A stretch of 64,000 nt of DNA from Tanypteryx hageni (GCA_028673005.1 CM054114.1:128245307-128309306); one strand, 5' to 3'; shown: positions 21,401-34,027, numbered from the stretch's first letter. Notes: generated from the letters alone by a model not told the origin. Made by a program: numbers and translations.

Positions 21401-22915
21401 TGGAAGAGAGGCAGGGGGAGAGAGAGGCAGAGTGGGAGAGTGGCAGAAGGGGATAGAGGCAGAGGAGGAGAGAGGCAGAGGGGAAGAGAGGCAGGGGAGA
21501 GAGAGGCAGAGGGGGAGAGAGGTAGAGGGTGAGAGAGGCAGAGGGGGAGAGAGGCAGAGGGGGAGAGAAGTAGATGGGGAGAGAGGTAGAGTGGATGAGG
21601 GGGAGAGAGGCAGAGTGGGTGAGAGGCAGAGGAGGAGAGAGGCAGAGGTGGAGAGAGGCAGAGGGGGAGAGAGGCAGGGGGAGAGAGACAGGGTGGAAGA
21701 GAGGCAGGGGGAGAGAGAGGCAGAGTGGGAGAGTGGCAGAAGGGGATAGAGGCAGAGGAGGAGAGAGGCAGAGGGGAAGAGAGGCAGGGGAGAGAGAGGC
21801 AGAGGGGGAGAGAGGTAGAGGGTGAGAGAGGCAGAGGGGGAGAGAGGCAGAATGGGAGAGTGGCAGAGGGTGAGAGAGGCAGAGGTGGAGAGAGGCAGAG
21901 GTGGAGAGAGGCAGAGTGGGAGAGTGGCAGAGGGGGAGAGAGGCAGAGGGGTAGAGAGGTAGATTGGGAGAGCGGCAGAGGGGGGAGAGACAGAGGGGGA
22001 GAGAGGCAGATGGGGAGAGAGGCAGGTGGGGAGAGAGGCAGAGGAGGAGAGAGGCAGAGGGGGAGAGAGGTAGAGTGGGAGAGTGGCAGAGGGGGAGATA
22101 GATTGGGAGAGTGGTATAGTGGGAGAGAGGCAGAGGGAGAGAGAGGCAGAGTGGGAGAGTGGCAGAGGGGGAAAGAGGCAGAGGGGAAGAGAGGCAGAGG
22201 GAGAGTGGCAGAGGGGGAGAGAGACAGAGGGGGAGAGAGGCAGAGTGGGAGAGAGGCAGAATGGGAGAGTGGCAGAGGGGGAGAGAGGCAGAGGTGGAGA
22301 GAGGTAGATGGGGAGAGAGGTAGACTGGGAGAGTGGCAGAGGGGGAGAGAAGCAGAGGGGGAGATAGGCAGAGGAGGAGAGAGGCAGAGGGGGAGAGAGG
22401 CAGAGGAGGAGAGAGGCAGAGGGGGAGAGAGGCAGAGGAGGAGAGAGGCAGAGGGGGGGAGAGGCAGAGGGGGAGAGAGGCAGAGGGGGAGAGAGGCAGA
22501 GGGGGAGAGAGGCAGAGGAGGAGAGAGGCAGAGGGGGAGAGAGGCAGAGGAGGAGAGAGGCAGAGGGGGAGAGAGGCAGAGGGGGAGAGAGGCAGAGGGG
22601 GAGAGAAGTAGATGGGGAGAGAGGTAGAGTGGATGAGGGGGAGAGAGGCAGAGGGGGAGAGAGGCAGAGGGGGAGAGAGGCAGAGGGGGAGAGTGGCAGT
22701 GGGGGAGAGAGGCAGAGGGGGAGAGAGGCAGAGTGGGAGAGTGGCAGAGGGGAGAGATGCAGAGGGGGAGAGAGGCAGGGGGAGAGAGACAGGGTGGAAG
22801 AGAGGCAGAGGGGGAGAGAGGCAGAATGGGAGAGAGGCAGATGGGGAGTGAGGCAGAGGAGGAGAGAGGCAGGGTGGAAGAGAGGCAGGGGGAGATAGAG
22901 GGAAAGTTAGGGAAG
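18460..22915. repeat. 16-bp purine-rich minisatellite, 4.4 kb, with higher-order repeats
   Basis: The basic unit is GAGAGAGGCAGAGGGG (16 bases), well formed from about 18770 to 22890 with a degenerate GA-rich lead-in. Variant units (GTAGAGTGG, GCAGAATGG, GATAGATTGG) make higher-order patterns: a 186-base block repeats three times (GATAGATTGG at 18884, 19070, 19256), and a block of about 430 bases (19826-20257) recurs at 21394-21825, an offset of 1568 bases or 98 units. The plus strand is almost all purine. Because 16 is not a multiple of 3 and the unit has no stop in any of the six frames, open frames up to 771 codons arise on both strands; they encode low-complexity strings and are not genes. 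Confidence 0.95.
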
Positions 22916-23367
22916 TAGTTATTGTGAGAAAGAAAGGACAGTCTGTGATTAGATACTGGGGATAAATTCAGAGGTAGATAAGGTTAGCTGGACATTCAGA
23001 AGCACACACACTGGCGTCTTTTTTCGGATGAACTTAAGTCTATACAGCCGTTACTTTCATTTAACTCTTAACCAAATAACACGGGAATATATAATTAATG
23101 TTTGAATAAATTCATCAGATGCAGATAAAGAAATTCAATAAAATCAATTTGTGTGAAATAAAGGCAATATAGTGTCTACTTACACTTAACCCTTCAAACA
23201 ACTCCTTGAGACTTGGAATAAGAATTTTGTTTATTTATTTTATACTTTCATCAATAAATGAGTAAAACAAAATAGTAAATGGTCAATATAAAATGGTTAA
23301 CGAATATCAAAATACAGGAACTGTTTCTTTTGAAACCACCACAATGCGAATAATAATTTTATAAATT
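22916..23367. other. anonymous AT-rich DNA
   Basis: No feature recognised between the minisatellite and the tandem duplication. Confidence 0.5.
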
Positions 23368-23587
23368 GGAAAATCTAAAAGATTTCGTTGGAGCCATCAT
23401 GCCTGAACACAGGTTAGATTTTAGCCTAATACGAAATGAAATAAATAAGCACAATTTCTAATGGCACTGATCTCATAGGAAAATCTTAAAGATTTCGTTT
23501 GGAGCCATCATTCCTGAACACAGGTTAGATTTTAACACAATACGAAATGAAATAAATAAGCACAATTTCTAATGGCACTGATCTCAT
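23368..23587. repeat. 109-110-bp tandem duplication
   Basis: Unit 1 (23368-23476) and unit 2 (23478-23587) are nearly identical; both begin GGAAAATCT(T/A)AAAGATTTCG and end GGCACTGATCTCAT. Only a handful of differences separate them, so the event is recent. Confidence 0.9.
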
Positions 23588-24070
23588 GATGCAATGACAG
23601 CTGTGAAACCGGTTGCACAAAATTATTTGAGTTGAAGTTGTGTTTACCAATTTTACTTCGTATAATAATGGTTTTCCACAATAAGTTAGACCTGACGTAG
23701 TCGAATGAAAATTTTTGACATTTAAGTATTTGCCAAGAAAAGCGAGTTAATAAATCGAATAAAATTGAAAAGTTCAAAGATGGATACATCTAAACAGGTT
23801 AAAATAACGAGACGTCGAGGAAGCCAGAAAATAGAGGAACGGCATGTAATTGAAAGGAAGAAGATGAAGAAGGAGCTGTTGAGAAGAGGTGAGGAACGTG
23901 GGAAAAAAGGAGGTGGGGAGAAAGGTGGGGAAGAAAGGGGTAAAGGAAGGATGAAGGAAGTTGGATAAAATTGCTGCAGGCGAGGGTGAGAACGGGTATA
24001 AGCTTAGCTCAGCTGCGCGGAGCGATCCAAATTAAGACGGTGAACGTAAAACCAGACGGAGGGAAGGATT

Positions 24071-24071
<1 letters not shown>
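23588..24071. other. anonymous DNA with a purine-rich tail
   Basis: No gene recognised. The lysine/glutamate-rich open frame at 23765-23968 reflects the AAG/GGAA-rich composition at 23860-23965. Confidence 0.45.
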
Positions 24072-24133
<62 letters not shown>

Positions 24134-24140
24134 CTCTCTT
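24072..24140. repeat. (TC)n microsatellite
   Basis: About 50 bases of pure CT alternation followed by short CTTT-interrupted runs. Confidence 0.95.
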
Positions 24141-24812
24141 TCAAAAAGAATCTGAAACTTTGGGGTAAAGAGGGGAATGCCTTACCGCTGGATTCCTTAC
24201 TTTAAAAAATATACTGCTTCCGGGAGAGAAAATCTTGATGGTAAAGCAAGGAGAGAGAGAGAGAGAGAAACAGCATTCGCTCTGATATCCTTATCCGCAA
24301 AATTAAAAGAAATATATTTCCTCCTACCCGGGCGCATATGAAACAAACGGCAAGGAGATTCGGTGCATAATACGTGGTGGAAACGTCTGCGCGGTTTTAA
24401 TTTTTCGCTGTAAAAGTGCGGCTTTCTTTTTTTCTGTTAATTTTTTAACGGTGTATGGAAATGTTAGCTTTTAATTATTGCATCTTAGGAGAGGAGAACG
24501 GCGTTTCTACTTGATACCATGAAACCAAAATAGTAAATTTTGCCTGTCACTAAATGTCTTAGTAAGAGTAAATCTAGAAAGCTCTAATGGTAAATAAGTT
24601 CCACCAGAGCTATATGGCGGCGTATCTCTTAAGTCTCTTTACGTACTGCCCTCATAACGCATGTCTTTCTAAGAAATAGCATCCATTAATCGCAGTAAAA
24701 GCTTCAATTTAACTCTTTATTATAGTCTCATTAAGGTCATAATACGATTTTCAATAAATTTTACTATACTATTAATGCGAATAAAAACTATTTTTAAATG
24801 AAGCATCTGTAG

Positions 24813-24850
24813 ATCACCATTGAAGACGGCTGCTTCGTAGCCGAAATGAG
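24813..24850 (+). ncRNA. hammerhead-like motif
   Basis: ATCACCATTGAAGACGGCTG begins the motif. The core TTGAAGA (canonical CUGANGA with its first base changed) is followed by C, stem GGCT, loop GCTTCGT, AGCC and GAAA (24843-24846). GATCA upstream (24812-24816) could pair with TGATT at 24857-24861 as an outer stem. The segment is homologous to 11753-11790. Arrangement is seen; function is inference, and the changed first core base argues against activity. Confidence 0.4.
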
Positions 24851-26130
24851 TTTTTGATTTTTCTAACTGCTATGTGGCTACTGAGCTAATCTTTGTTATC
24901 AACTGCAAAAGCCTTGTTTCTAAATGCGGAATAAATTGCTAAATCTTCTAATCGTCTAAAATTCGTGATTAGCATGAGGTTAAATAAATAAGGATTTTTA
25001 ATGTTACCATTGATAACACCAGTGCTAGAAATTTTTCAAATTTTGAACTATTTATCCTATTCGCTTTTAATTATTGGTATATCAGTTGGGGTATTTTATT
25101 AAAACTATAATCTTTTAAGAGTTTTGTCATATAACAATTTAACCACGCAAAACCTTTGAAAAAATGCGTTCATTATTATCATTTCTAATTCGATTGCTGC
25201 TTCAAATATATTTGCTAAATATTTTTCACATATTGTAAATCAATAGTTGAATTTAAAATTTTCATTAAAGTCCTTGTAGATATGAATTATTTGCAAACTT
25301 TTATTCCAAATATAAATTCGCATGCTCATCATATGTCTAGTACACGATTTAATAGCAATATAAACTTCTGTAGCAGTAAAATAATTTCCCGAATATTTAT
25401 GCGTATATAACGTCATAATCATCGTCAAACTTCATCTTTCCATCCTTAGATGAAGCCCCTCCACAATTTATAAGTTTCCTCGGTCATCTGATTTTTTTCA
25501 CCAATTTGAACCTAAGAATTTTGCAATATTTTTGTAAAAGGCGTCTTTTGGTCTTCTTTTCAACCTCTTGGAAACCATCACAATACATCAAACGCCCAAA
25601 ACTCGTCGTTTCAATTTTGAATGTAATCTTCTCGCTGCCATTTTAATGAAATCGTCCTTTTAACCATGTAGCAGACTTCTGTTTGTTTTCGTATTCAATC
25701 GTATACTTTACAGTTTAATTCTCAATTCTCTCCTTGTTCCCATCCGCGTTTTTTGATGGCGTTGAGCTGTTTTAGCGTTTAAAGCCCATGTTAACACTCA
25801 TAAGTAAAACGGACGACTCATTTTTCATACAGTTTCTTGTCGAGGCAATGCAGGGAGCCAGATTTGAAAATACGTTGATACTGATAACCCCACTTCACTT
25901 TCGCTTCAATATTCCTTCCTCTGCATAAATCTAAATAAACGAATTTTTTGCCTTTCGCTTTGTACGTTAACATAAATGGCAAAGCCATTTTCCACTCTCA
26001 AATCAGGAGATTACTAGTGATAATAAAATAACATAAACAATTCTTTTGGAAATTGAAATTTTTTGCGTACTGAAAACTTAAAACTAAATATGCTTAATTA
26101 AATAAGCGTGTGGCTTTTTTGATTAAATTT
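24851..26130. other. anonymous AT-rich DNA
   Basis: No firm feature. Read on the minus strand, 25440-25990 gives scattered LINE-like words (for example LNAIKKRGWE) but no diagnostic motif. Confidence 0.4.
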
Positions 26131-26131
26131 T

Positions 26132-26313
26132 GCATTATAATTTATAGCTTCTTAAAGGAAATGCGTATTGCATTTAAAATGACATTACAATATAACATAA
26201 GCCGCGAATTTGTGGAAAAATCTTAATCAGAAAACATTTATGGCTCATGTTATATTTTAATGTCATTTTAATTGCAAACACATTCTACTTTAAGAAGCCA
26301 TAAATTGTAATCC
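26132..26313. repeat. inverted repeat, arms of about 72 bp
   Basis: The arm 26132-26203 (TGCATTATAATTTATAGCTT onward) matches, inverted, the arm 26238-26313 (inverted reading: ATTACAATTTATGGCTTCTT onward). Both contain AAAATGACATTA and ATATAACAT words. Identity is roughly 80 percent by eye and the spacer is about 35 bases. It could be a small MITE or a hairpin-forming locus; no target duplication is evident. Confidence 0.7.
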
Positions 26314-27019
26314 AATATTTAATATAAAAATCCACTCATTAATTTAATTTGAAAAATTTTATTGCATGCTTTGAGTACGAAAAAATATATTTCAAAAAGT
26401 ATTCTTATAATTTTATTTTAAACTTTTTAGTCATCATATTTAGTAATAGAGATGAAAGTGAGCTTCTACGGCACTAGTGAATATTTACTTCAATATTTAG
26501 AAAGGGCCTTAAAAATAATATTTTCTTTTTAATTCCTATTTATTAAAGTATTATATCCATTAATATGAAGCACTTTGATAACGACTCCATACCCGTCCGA
26601 TAATGCTAACTACTTAAACGCCATTAGTTAAATTTCAACAAACTAAAAATAAGACGCCGTTGAGTTATAGAAAATAATTCTAATTTGGGAGTATTAAAAT
26701 TTTTCTTGACTAAACATCCTCAGATATTAATAAAAAAATATGAAGCTCGGCTTACTGCTGAAAGCAAACTGACGCATTATTTCGATGCAATAGTTGGTAA
26801 TACTGTACAAACAGTATATACTACTACAGATGAAAAACAACTGATATCGACTTCTTGGTGGCCGCAATGCGCATCTTTATTATCCACCTTAATTATAGTA
26901 GTTGGAGATAGGTACGGTATCGTCAGGCTCAGATGTGGAATCATCTAACTAAATCTCAGTTGCATAAAATTAACGAAGGTAAAATATGTAAGTTTGCATG
27001 CTTAGAAGCATACACCCGA
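26314..27019. other. anonymous AT-rich DNA
   Basis: No feature recognised. The plus-strand frame at 26685-26948 (87 codons) has a protein-like composition but no family I can name. Confidence 0.4.
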
Positions 27020-27165
27020 TTTAAAAAAACAAGAGAGAGAGAGGATAAAAATTCTGGCTCGGACCAAGAATCGAACTCGGCTTTGAAAATTTTGAAATGC
27101 AATCAAATGGGAATATTTTTTGTGCTCTACCTGGATGACTGCGGTAGACCACTCAATAAATGTTC
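27020..27165 (-). repeat. tRNA-like SINE fragment
   Basis: On the minus strand TTGAGTGGTCTACCGCAGTC (A-box region) is followed, after an AT-rich expansion, by CCGAGTTCGATTCTTGGTCC (B box and T arm) and a pyrimidine-rich end. The order is that of a Leu/Ser-type tRNA head with an inserted spacer. It differs from the SINE family at 13.05 and 54.75 kb. Confidence 0.5.
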
Positions 27166-27479
27166 AGTTAAAAAGTTTCCCATACAAAATCACAAACTGC
27201 ATTGAAAAACAGCCGTGGCGGTTGTTATTTCGTCCAATCCTCGCGTCTTCGTACCTTCGTCCCGTTCTCCGTCCATAGACCTTACCCGACTTCCACTTTC
27301 CCCCCTCTCTCTTAGTTGCATACAATCCAACCAGCGGGAGTGAAAGAAAGGGAAAGAGAGAGGATAAAGAGACTGAATACTTTCCGAAACCGTGGTCTTT
27401 AGAAAAACACGAGATTATACACACACGCCACAACTTCCCCTTCAGGTGTTAGTGAGCACGAAGGATGATGAAGCCGAGG

Positions 27480-28345
27480 GAGTGAGTGAAGGAAGGAAGG
27501 GAGAGAAAGAGAGAGGGAGGGTTAGAGGGAGGGTTAGAAGGAGGGTTAGAGGGAGGGTAAGAGGGAGGGTTAGAGGGAGGGTTAGTGGGAGGGTTAGAGT
27601 GAAGGATAGGAGGGTTAGAGGGAGGGAGAGTGGGAGGATAGAGAGAGGGAGAGAGATGAAAGGAGGGAGTGAGGTATAGAGGTAGGAAGAGTGGGATGGC
27701 GAGAGGGAAGGTGAAAAGGAAGGAGAAAGGGATGGATGGAGAGAAAGGGAGGGAGTGTTAGAGGGAGGGAGGGTTAGAGGGAGGGAGGGTAGGAGGGGTA
27801 GAGGTATGGAGAGTGGGATGGAGAGAGGGAAGGAGAGAGGGAGAGAGAGAAGGAGGGAGAGAGGTAGGGAGTGAGAGAGAGGGCGGAAGAAGAGAGAGAG
27901 AGAGGGAGAGAGAGAGGGAAGGAGAGAGGGAAGGAGAGAGAGGGAGGGAGGGAGAGACGGGGAGAGAGGGAGGTGGAGAGGCAGGAGGAGAGGGAGGGGA
28001 GAGGCAGGAGGAGAGGGAAGAGGAGAAGGAGGGGGGAGGGAGTGCAAGAGGGAGGGGAGAGGGAGGAGGAGAGGGAGGGAGAAAGGGAGGGAGAGAGGTA
28101 GGGAGTGAGGGAGAGAGGTAGGGAGTGAGGGAGGGAGAGAGGGAAGGAGAGAGGGAGGATGAGAGGGTAAGGAGAGAGGGAAGGAGAGAGGGAGGAAGGA
28201 AGTGACAGGAAGGAAGGGAGGAGGGAGCGAGAGATGGAGTGAGATAGGCAGAGGATGGGCGTAAGAGCGGAATGCATGAATCTACGACGGAGGGGAGGAG
28301 AGGTGGGCGTACTGCTGGTCTGAGAGAGAGAGAGATAGAGAGAGT
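27480..28345. repeat. purine-rich GGGA low-complexity block
   Basis: About 870 bases with purines on the plus strand. At 27518-27615 a 12-base unit GGGAGGGTTAGA repeats about seven times; the rest is irregular GGGAGAGA. Long open frames on both strands (up to 214 codons, serine/proline/leucine-rich on the minus strand) come from the composition. Confidence 0.9.
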
Positions 28346-31012
28346 CCAAGCTTTTTGCGGTCTGAATACGGAATTCCTTTCAAGCCGCTCACAATTCCCC
28401 AACCGTGCCGAGAAAAAGTGAGACTCCCTCCACTCCCCTTCTTCTTCCTCCCTTTTCCTTAACCCCTTTAAAAATCTCTCGGAGAGATGCGAGAGAAATG
28501 GTAGGGGATTGGATTTATTTTTTTAATGTTTTAAGGTAGGAAAAGGGACCCGTACGTGTGCGCTTGCGTATGTGTTTTCGAGAAGGAAAAAATAAAAGGA
28601 GGGGTATATATAGGTAGGAAGGTCGTGAGAGGAGCAGGACGGGGGAGGTGGTACTTTATCCTCCCCTCCGTCCCTCCCTCACCTCATCCCACCCTCCCCT
28701 CTCATTTTTACGTCCGAACCCCACTCCTTGATCGATACCGTCGGATCGAACTGCCGCCTTCCCAATGGAGGGTGCAGCCATCAAATTAATGGTTTCCTGC
28801 CAAGGTGAATCGAGAGGGAGAGAGAAGGAGAGATGGTCTAAACCACATGTCACGCGAATAAAAATTCCTTCCCTTTCCGCCTTATCCTTTATATCCCCGT
28901 ACATGCATATCTCTATATATCGGAATCATTTTCCTATCTTTCCGGATATCAACTTTGCTTCTTAAACGTAAACCTTTCAATCCTATTAGCTTGTTATCCG
29001 TCTTAAATGTATTTTCGGTAATTTTTACTTCGTCGTAAATCATTAAAACGACTAAATAACGAGAAAAAGTCGTTCACAATAGATCTTGGCTTGTGCCATA
29101 CTCAGAAATTTTTTAACTTAAGCCTCTTATCGATGAATTTGAAAATGTTTTTTTTCAGCATAGTCCGTTCCTACCATTTCCGATAAGTCTTTGTGATCAG
29201 ATGATAAGGTTTTTTTGCCCTGCTCTTTCCGAGAAATTACTCAAAAAGGGGTCAATCCATCCGCAATATTTTTCTAAGACTTTTTGGAAACATTTCCTCG
29301 AAAATTTATCTGAGAAATGCCAAATACTGAATACATATGTTGTTTACATAGTAATTTCTATTTTTTAAATTGACAGTTTCCATCTCTCATCCGATCAAAG
29401 ATATTTAATAGCTTCGCAATGTTTCATTCAAAGCGTTTTTTCCATCCAAAAGAAAAAGAGGAAATCGAAATAAGTCAGAATAACTGATATTTCTCTCATT
29501 TTCAAATAATAAAGAGATTTGTTTAACGTTCGCCACGATCTATTTTTTACAATTTTATAAGGGATTCTCAAACTTCTCTCGCAAGTACATCTAAAATACT
29601 TTTGATACGTAGTTTACATCATTTATCTAGTATTTTATATGCACCAATCAATCAATCCTTTTCATTTCCCTTGTATCGGATGCAAAACTCAACGTTTACA
29701 ATTTACGTTTCGAATTTCTCCTTATCTATGTGGTAATCCTTGATCAAGTTTGAAATTTTCAATTGTATTTGGAGATGAATTCATAACCGCAAGTTTAAAA
29801 ATAAAAAAATATAAAACTCACATGATTGAATTTTCCAGAAAGTAAAACAGTTTTGGGCATAAAAAAGCAGTGTGGCAAAAAAAATGTTAATGAATATTCA
29901 TTCGTTAAACATTACAAAACTTATATAAGCACAAAACTATTTTTACTTTCTGAAACGTTCGATTATTTGAATTTTAGGTTTATTTTTTTACGTTTTAGTG
30001 CATATAAGACGAGATTTCATCAAAATAAATTTATATAAATTTCATTTTTATGTTTTACTCAAACATTAACAACTTAGCTTTTGTATAAAATGTCCTCAGA
30101 GACCATAAAAAATTCAGAAATCTCAATCTCCCTATCAGAGTTTATTAACAAAGTAATATCTATTAATAAATAGATATTCTTAATTTTCGTTAACGCTGTA
30201 TTATTTATTGTAACCAAGGTATTTTTTAAACTTTAGCACAGCGTCAAACTAGATGATTGACGATTAACAGAAAAAATTTAGTTTTAATAACGCGAATAGA
30301 AACATTTTACAGATTAAATTGCTAAACTTAGAAAATCCCGAGAAACTTATTAATTGTTTCAGAACAAATTTCATAATATTCCACTATTAGTTTATTTGTA
30401 TCTAATCAAAATCAAGTGTGATGACGTGATTGGAAATGAGCCAAACACGGAGCGTTATAGACATAAGTGGCGTTCTTTATAATAGTTAATACGTAGAAAT
30501 TACCGTCATGAAAGACAGATATTTTACTTATGGACACCCCCTGCCATACACCACCGTGGGCTTGCAACGCGAATTTTATCCCATCCGCATGTTCCAAAGG
30601 CTACGTCTAAACCCCCATCCCCTCCACCTCTCCGCCTTCCCCTACCCTCTCCAAGCCAGCACCTGCTAAAAGAGCCCAAAAAATACCGTCAAATTTTCCA
30701 AATTCTTCAAAGTAATATTCGACATTTAAAGTAGGTAACTATAATCTCCTAATAACCGTAGATTGATCCAATATTGCTGGTAATTACGAACACTAGTAAT
30801 TTACCACACGCGTAAACAGTCGGTTATCATGGTATTACCGCCGTTATGATACAAGCCCAACATGGTTGGAAAAAATATCGTGAAATACCCATTTACTGGG
30901 TCGAATTTCTAGCGAACACGTAACTCTTGAGGAGATTTTGATGCTGTGGTCACGGTGTCGCGGTGTTGCCAGACTTTCGATAACGTAAAAACGTAAAAAA
31001 ATTGTGCGAGAT
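28346..31012. other. anonymous DNA
   Basis: From 28346 to 28960 the sequence is mixed in composition, with a CCCAATGG word at 28760 and pyrimidine-rich tracts. From there on it is AT-rich. No coding region, RNA gene or repeat could be supported. Confidence 0.45.
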
Positions 31013-31343
31013 CAGGGATGGGCAAACTTATTTAGGCCTCTTCAGCAGTTACGGGTTCTTAAGCGAGCCGCATTAAAAGATGAAAATGCTCCGGTGGGCC
31101 GTATTACGTCCCACATCGGAAGATGAGAAAATGCGAAAAGATCCTATTAGTGAAATAATTGCTAATTAATAATATTTTTGCTTCATAACTTCACTAAAAA
31201 AGATTTCTGGCTATTGTTTTAATAACAAATATTAAATTTTCTGCATTGTGTTTCACGGTTCGCTTCTATAACAGCATCGCGGGCCGCATAAAATGCTCTC
31301 GCAGGCCTGATGTACCCCGCGGCCGGTAGTTTGCCCACCTCTT
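31013..31343. mobile_element. hAT-like MITE
   Basis: The left end CAGGGATGGGCAAACTTATT pairs with the right end (read inward AGAGGTGGGCAAACTACCGG). Inside near each end are GAGCCGCATT and GCGGGCCGCATAAAATGC words found in a large class of hAT-derived short elements. The last terminal base has changed and no target duplication remains, so the copy is old. Confidence 0.7.
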
Positions 31344-33957
31344 TATTAAACCATAAAAATGCAAGAACAACAAGTAGTGATATTTAATAAGTTTTTATTA
31401 ATAACTTTTATATAGATAATACCTTCATATGCATTAGCTTAATTTCATTTGCATTAACTTGGGTTACATTATTTCCTATATTTACAATGAAATTTGGTGA
31501 AGCTCAAAGTTTTTCAAATTCTGCCAAAACACTTTGGTTACAGACATTATCACACATGACTTTGTTGCTCTCTAGTTCCGAGATATCTATCCCATCAAGA
31601 GATCTCACGCAAGAAGGCGTGACATATACTTCACTAGGGTGAGCTTAACATCAAACTTTCAATCGTACTTTAAATGGAGCATCTTAATTCCTTATTTATA
31701 TAATCCATACTTTGTCCAGTTAAATATTACCATTGGTGGTCTCGGGTGTATATTCACGAAATATTTCTCGTATTTCATATAATCCAATGCAATGTAGATA
31801 ATTTTACTAAATCAGCAACAATGGAGTTTCCCCGGACAGATTTTCTTATCAATATACGTGAAATTTTCATTTCAAAAGAAATATGTGTAACAAATCGACA
31901 AGTATTTGAATATCGACTGCAAGAAAATGAATTTCCATTGTTTTGCACATTCTTCCGTTTAAGTCCTAAGACTGTGCAATCATTTTTAGTAATTTTAAAG
32001 GGCAAATAAAAGTTATGCAGCACCAATTCTCATGTTATTCAAATGGAGAAATAAAATGATCCTGGAATCTAAATCGGGGCATTATATTATATGGTGATTA
32101 GAGTTTTGGGTTCCCGGCGATAATTTTTTTCCCGGGATACAAGAATTAGATTTTCAAATATCCCGGGAATCCCGGGAACTCGAGAATAACAATGATTTTG
32201 CATTTTTAATACTTAATATACCATTTTTTATTTAAACATTATATTTATTATTGATACAACGTAAATACAAAAGTCTTTAATAAATATCAAGGACATTTGA
32301 TACATTATTTGCGACAAATTGTTAGCAGATTCAAAATTGAACGTGTTTTCAACTGCGCAACCGATCTTTCTCCGATGTTGATGATGTGGAGACAACAAGG
32401 GACCAACTACTAATGCATCCTACATTGCAATTCCCTCAAAGTTAAAACTGAGGGTAGAAAATTTATGGAAGAGGTTTAAAAACTACCATTGTGGATCCTT
32501 CTGTCACGCTATAAAAATGCAAATAAAGGACCAAGAGGCGTTTTTTTAAATTTGGCAGGAATTGTGGACTTACATGTTTTAAGGTGATAACGAAAAAAAC
32601 TCAAAAAATCTTGGGTTTGACTCCAAGGAAGACATTTCCAGTTCCCATTAAATAACACTTAAACATCGATTTTTTGATGTGCAGAGTTTTATTCTTTTTG
32701 AGATTTAAATTAGAAATAATTAACCTACGATCATTGAATTAAACCATTTTAAAGAATAAATTATAATATTTCATATTCTGTTCATCTATTTTCACCTAAA
32801 GTTCGAAATTTCTTATGTTAAATGTTTAATTCACATATTTTGGGAAATCTTGCCATTTTAACGAGATGTTGACTTGCCAACCAATTACAATTACCTCGAA
32901 ATCCTATTGTCATTTCATTCCTTATGAGTGAAAGCGTGCTTTCAATGCTTATAATATGAGAGAGAGAGAAGGAACGAGACAGAAATGATTTTCATAACAA
33001 CCAATGTAAACAACATTCGTTGCGTTATATGCGAGAAGGAATATATTTGAATGTAGAACATTAATCATCCGCATATTACATTCGCTTAGAATTATCGTAG
33101 GAATTCGAGACATGGAAAAACGTACATTTAAAAGAACTAAAATCTGTTTTCCTGCCATCGAGTTCTGAATACGCGTCGAATCGATCAACAGATCAGATTT
33201 TGACGCAAGCATTTGATGCATTCTTAGTGATTTGCATTGTTGCCGATTTCGTGTAATTAGGTACCATTGATTTGGATAATAGCTTTGCGTCACATCTATT
33301 CACGAAATTTCGTTAAAAAACATTCCCGTTGAATTTCAACGGGCGTCTCCCTAGTTTATGTATAATTCACTCGGTCAGAGTTGCTAATTTTGTCGATTAG
33401 GAGAGGAGTGAGGGGGAAAGGAAAATAAATAGGAAAGGAAGGTAATTTCACTTCAGCGCCTAGTTTCAGATTCATGCAACCATTACTTTTGGACCTTTTT
33501 TTAAAAACGACATTCTCGGGAGCGATAAGTAGGCATCTTGACATTGTATTAGCGTTCCATTAAAATTGATTTAATAGCAAGAAAGGCAACCTGATTCTGA
33601 ATCTCAAATTCCTAAAAACTCAGTTACTAAATAGCATTCACTGAAAAAATATTAGTTTTCATCAAAAATTCTATTGGTGCAACATGCATCAAGTCAAAAA
33701 AATCAAAACTGATTTTGATAGATTAACATTTGGGGCTGAAATTCGGAGGAATAGCTAAAAAAAAGCTATGAAGGCAATTATAGACAATTTTGACTCGGCA
33801 CAAAATTCAAACGAAGAATTCCCGGTTCCAAAACTCAAATGGTGATTACCAATAAGCCTCTTAAGGTCTTGTTCTACTTAAAACTGAAGGAATGGGTGAA
33901 ATAATGTACATTCAGCCGTTTACTGTTATTCGGCATTCCTTAGATTATTTACAAATC

Positions 33958-33959
<2 letters not shown>
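31344..33959. other. anonymous AT-rich DNA with a CCCGGGAA-rich fragment
   Basis: At 32110-32190 the words TTCCCGG, CCCGGGAT, CCCGGGAATCCCGGGAA stand out; this resembles the end of a widespread hAT-associated repeat, but only one end is seen. The rest holds no recognisable gene. Confidence 0.35.

Positions 33960-34027
<68 letters not shown>
33960..34027. repeat. (TA)n microsatellite at the 3' edge of the Penelope-like element
   Basis: About 55 bases of pure TA alternation with a short ATACATATACAT edge. A second and longer array lies at 34980-35060, on the other side of the Penelope fragment. Confidence 0.95.

Noticed and set aside
18612..22627. Very long open frames (up to 771 codons) on both strands
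   Set aside because: They lie in a 16-bp repeat with no stop codon in any frame; the translations are one repeated 16-residue string. Openness on both strands at once is a property of the repeat.
18770..22890. CRISPR array
   Set aside because: The repeat is tandem with no spacers, has a 16-bp low-complexity unit, and the DNA is eukaryotic.
25440..25990. LINE-like words on the minus strand (LNAIKKRGWE, RLHSKLKRR)
   Set aside because: No catalytic or C-terminal LINE block appears in order, so the similarity is not above chance by eye.
27442..28402. Open frames of 190-214 codons rich in Ser, Pro and Leu
   Set aside because: They follow from the GGGAGAGA/CCCTCTCT composition and overlap in all frames.
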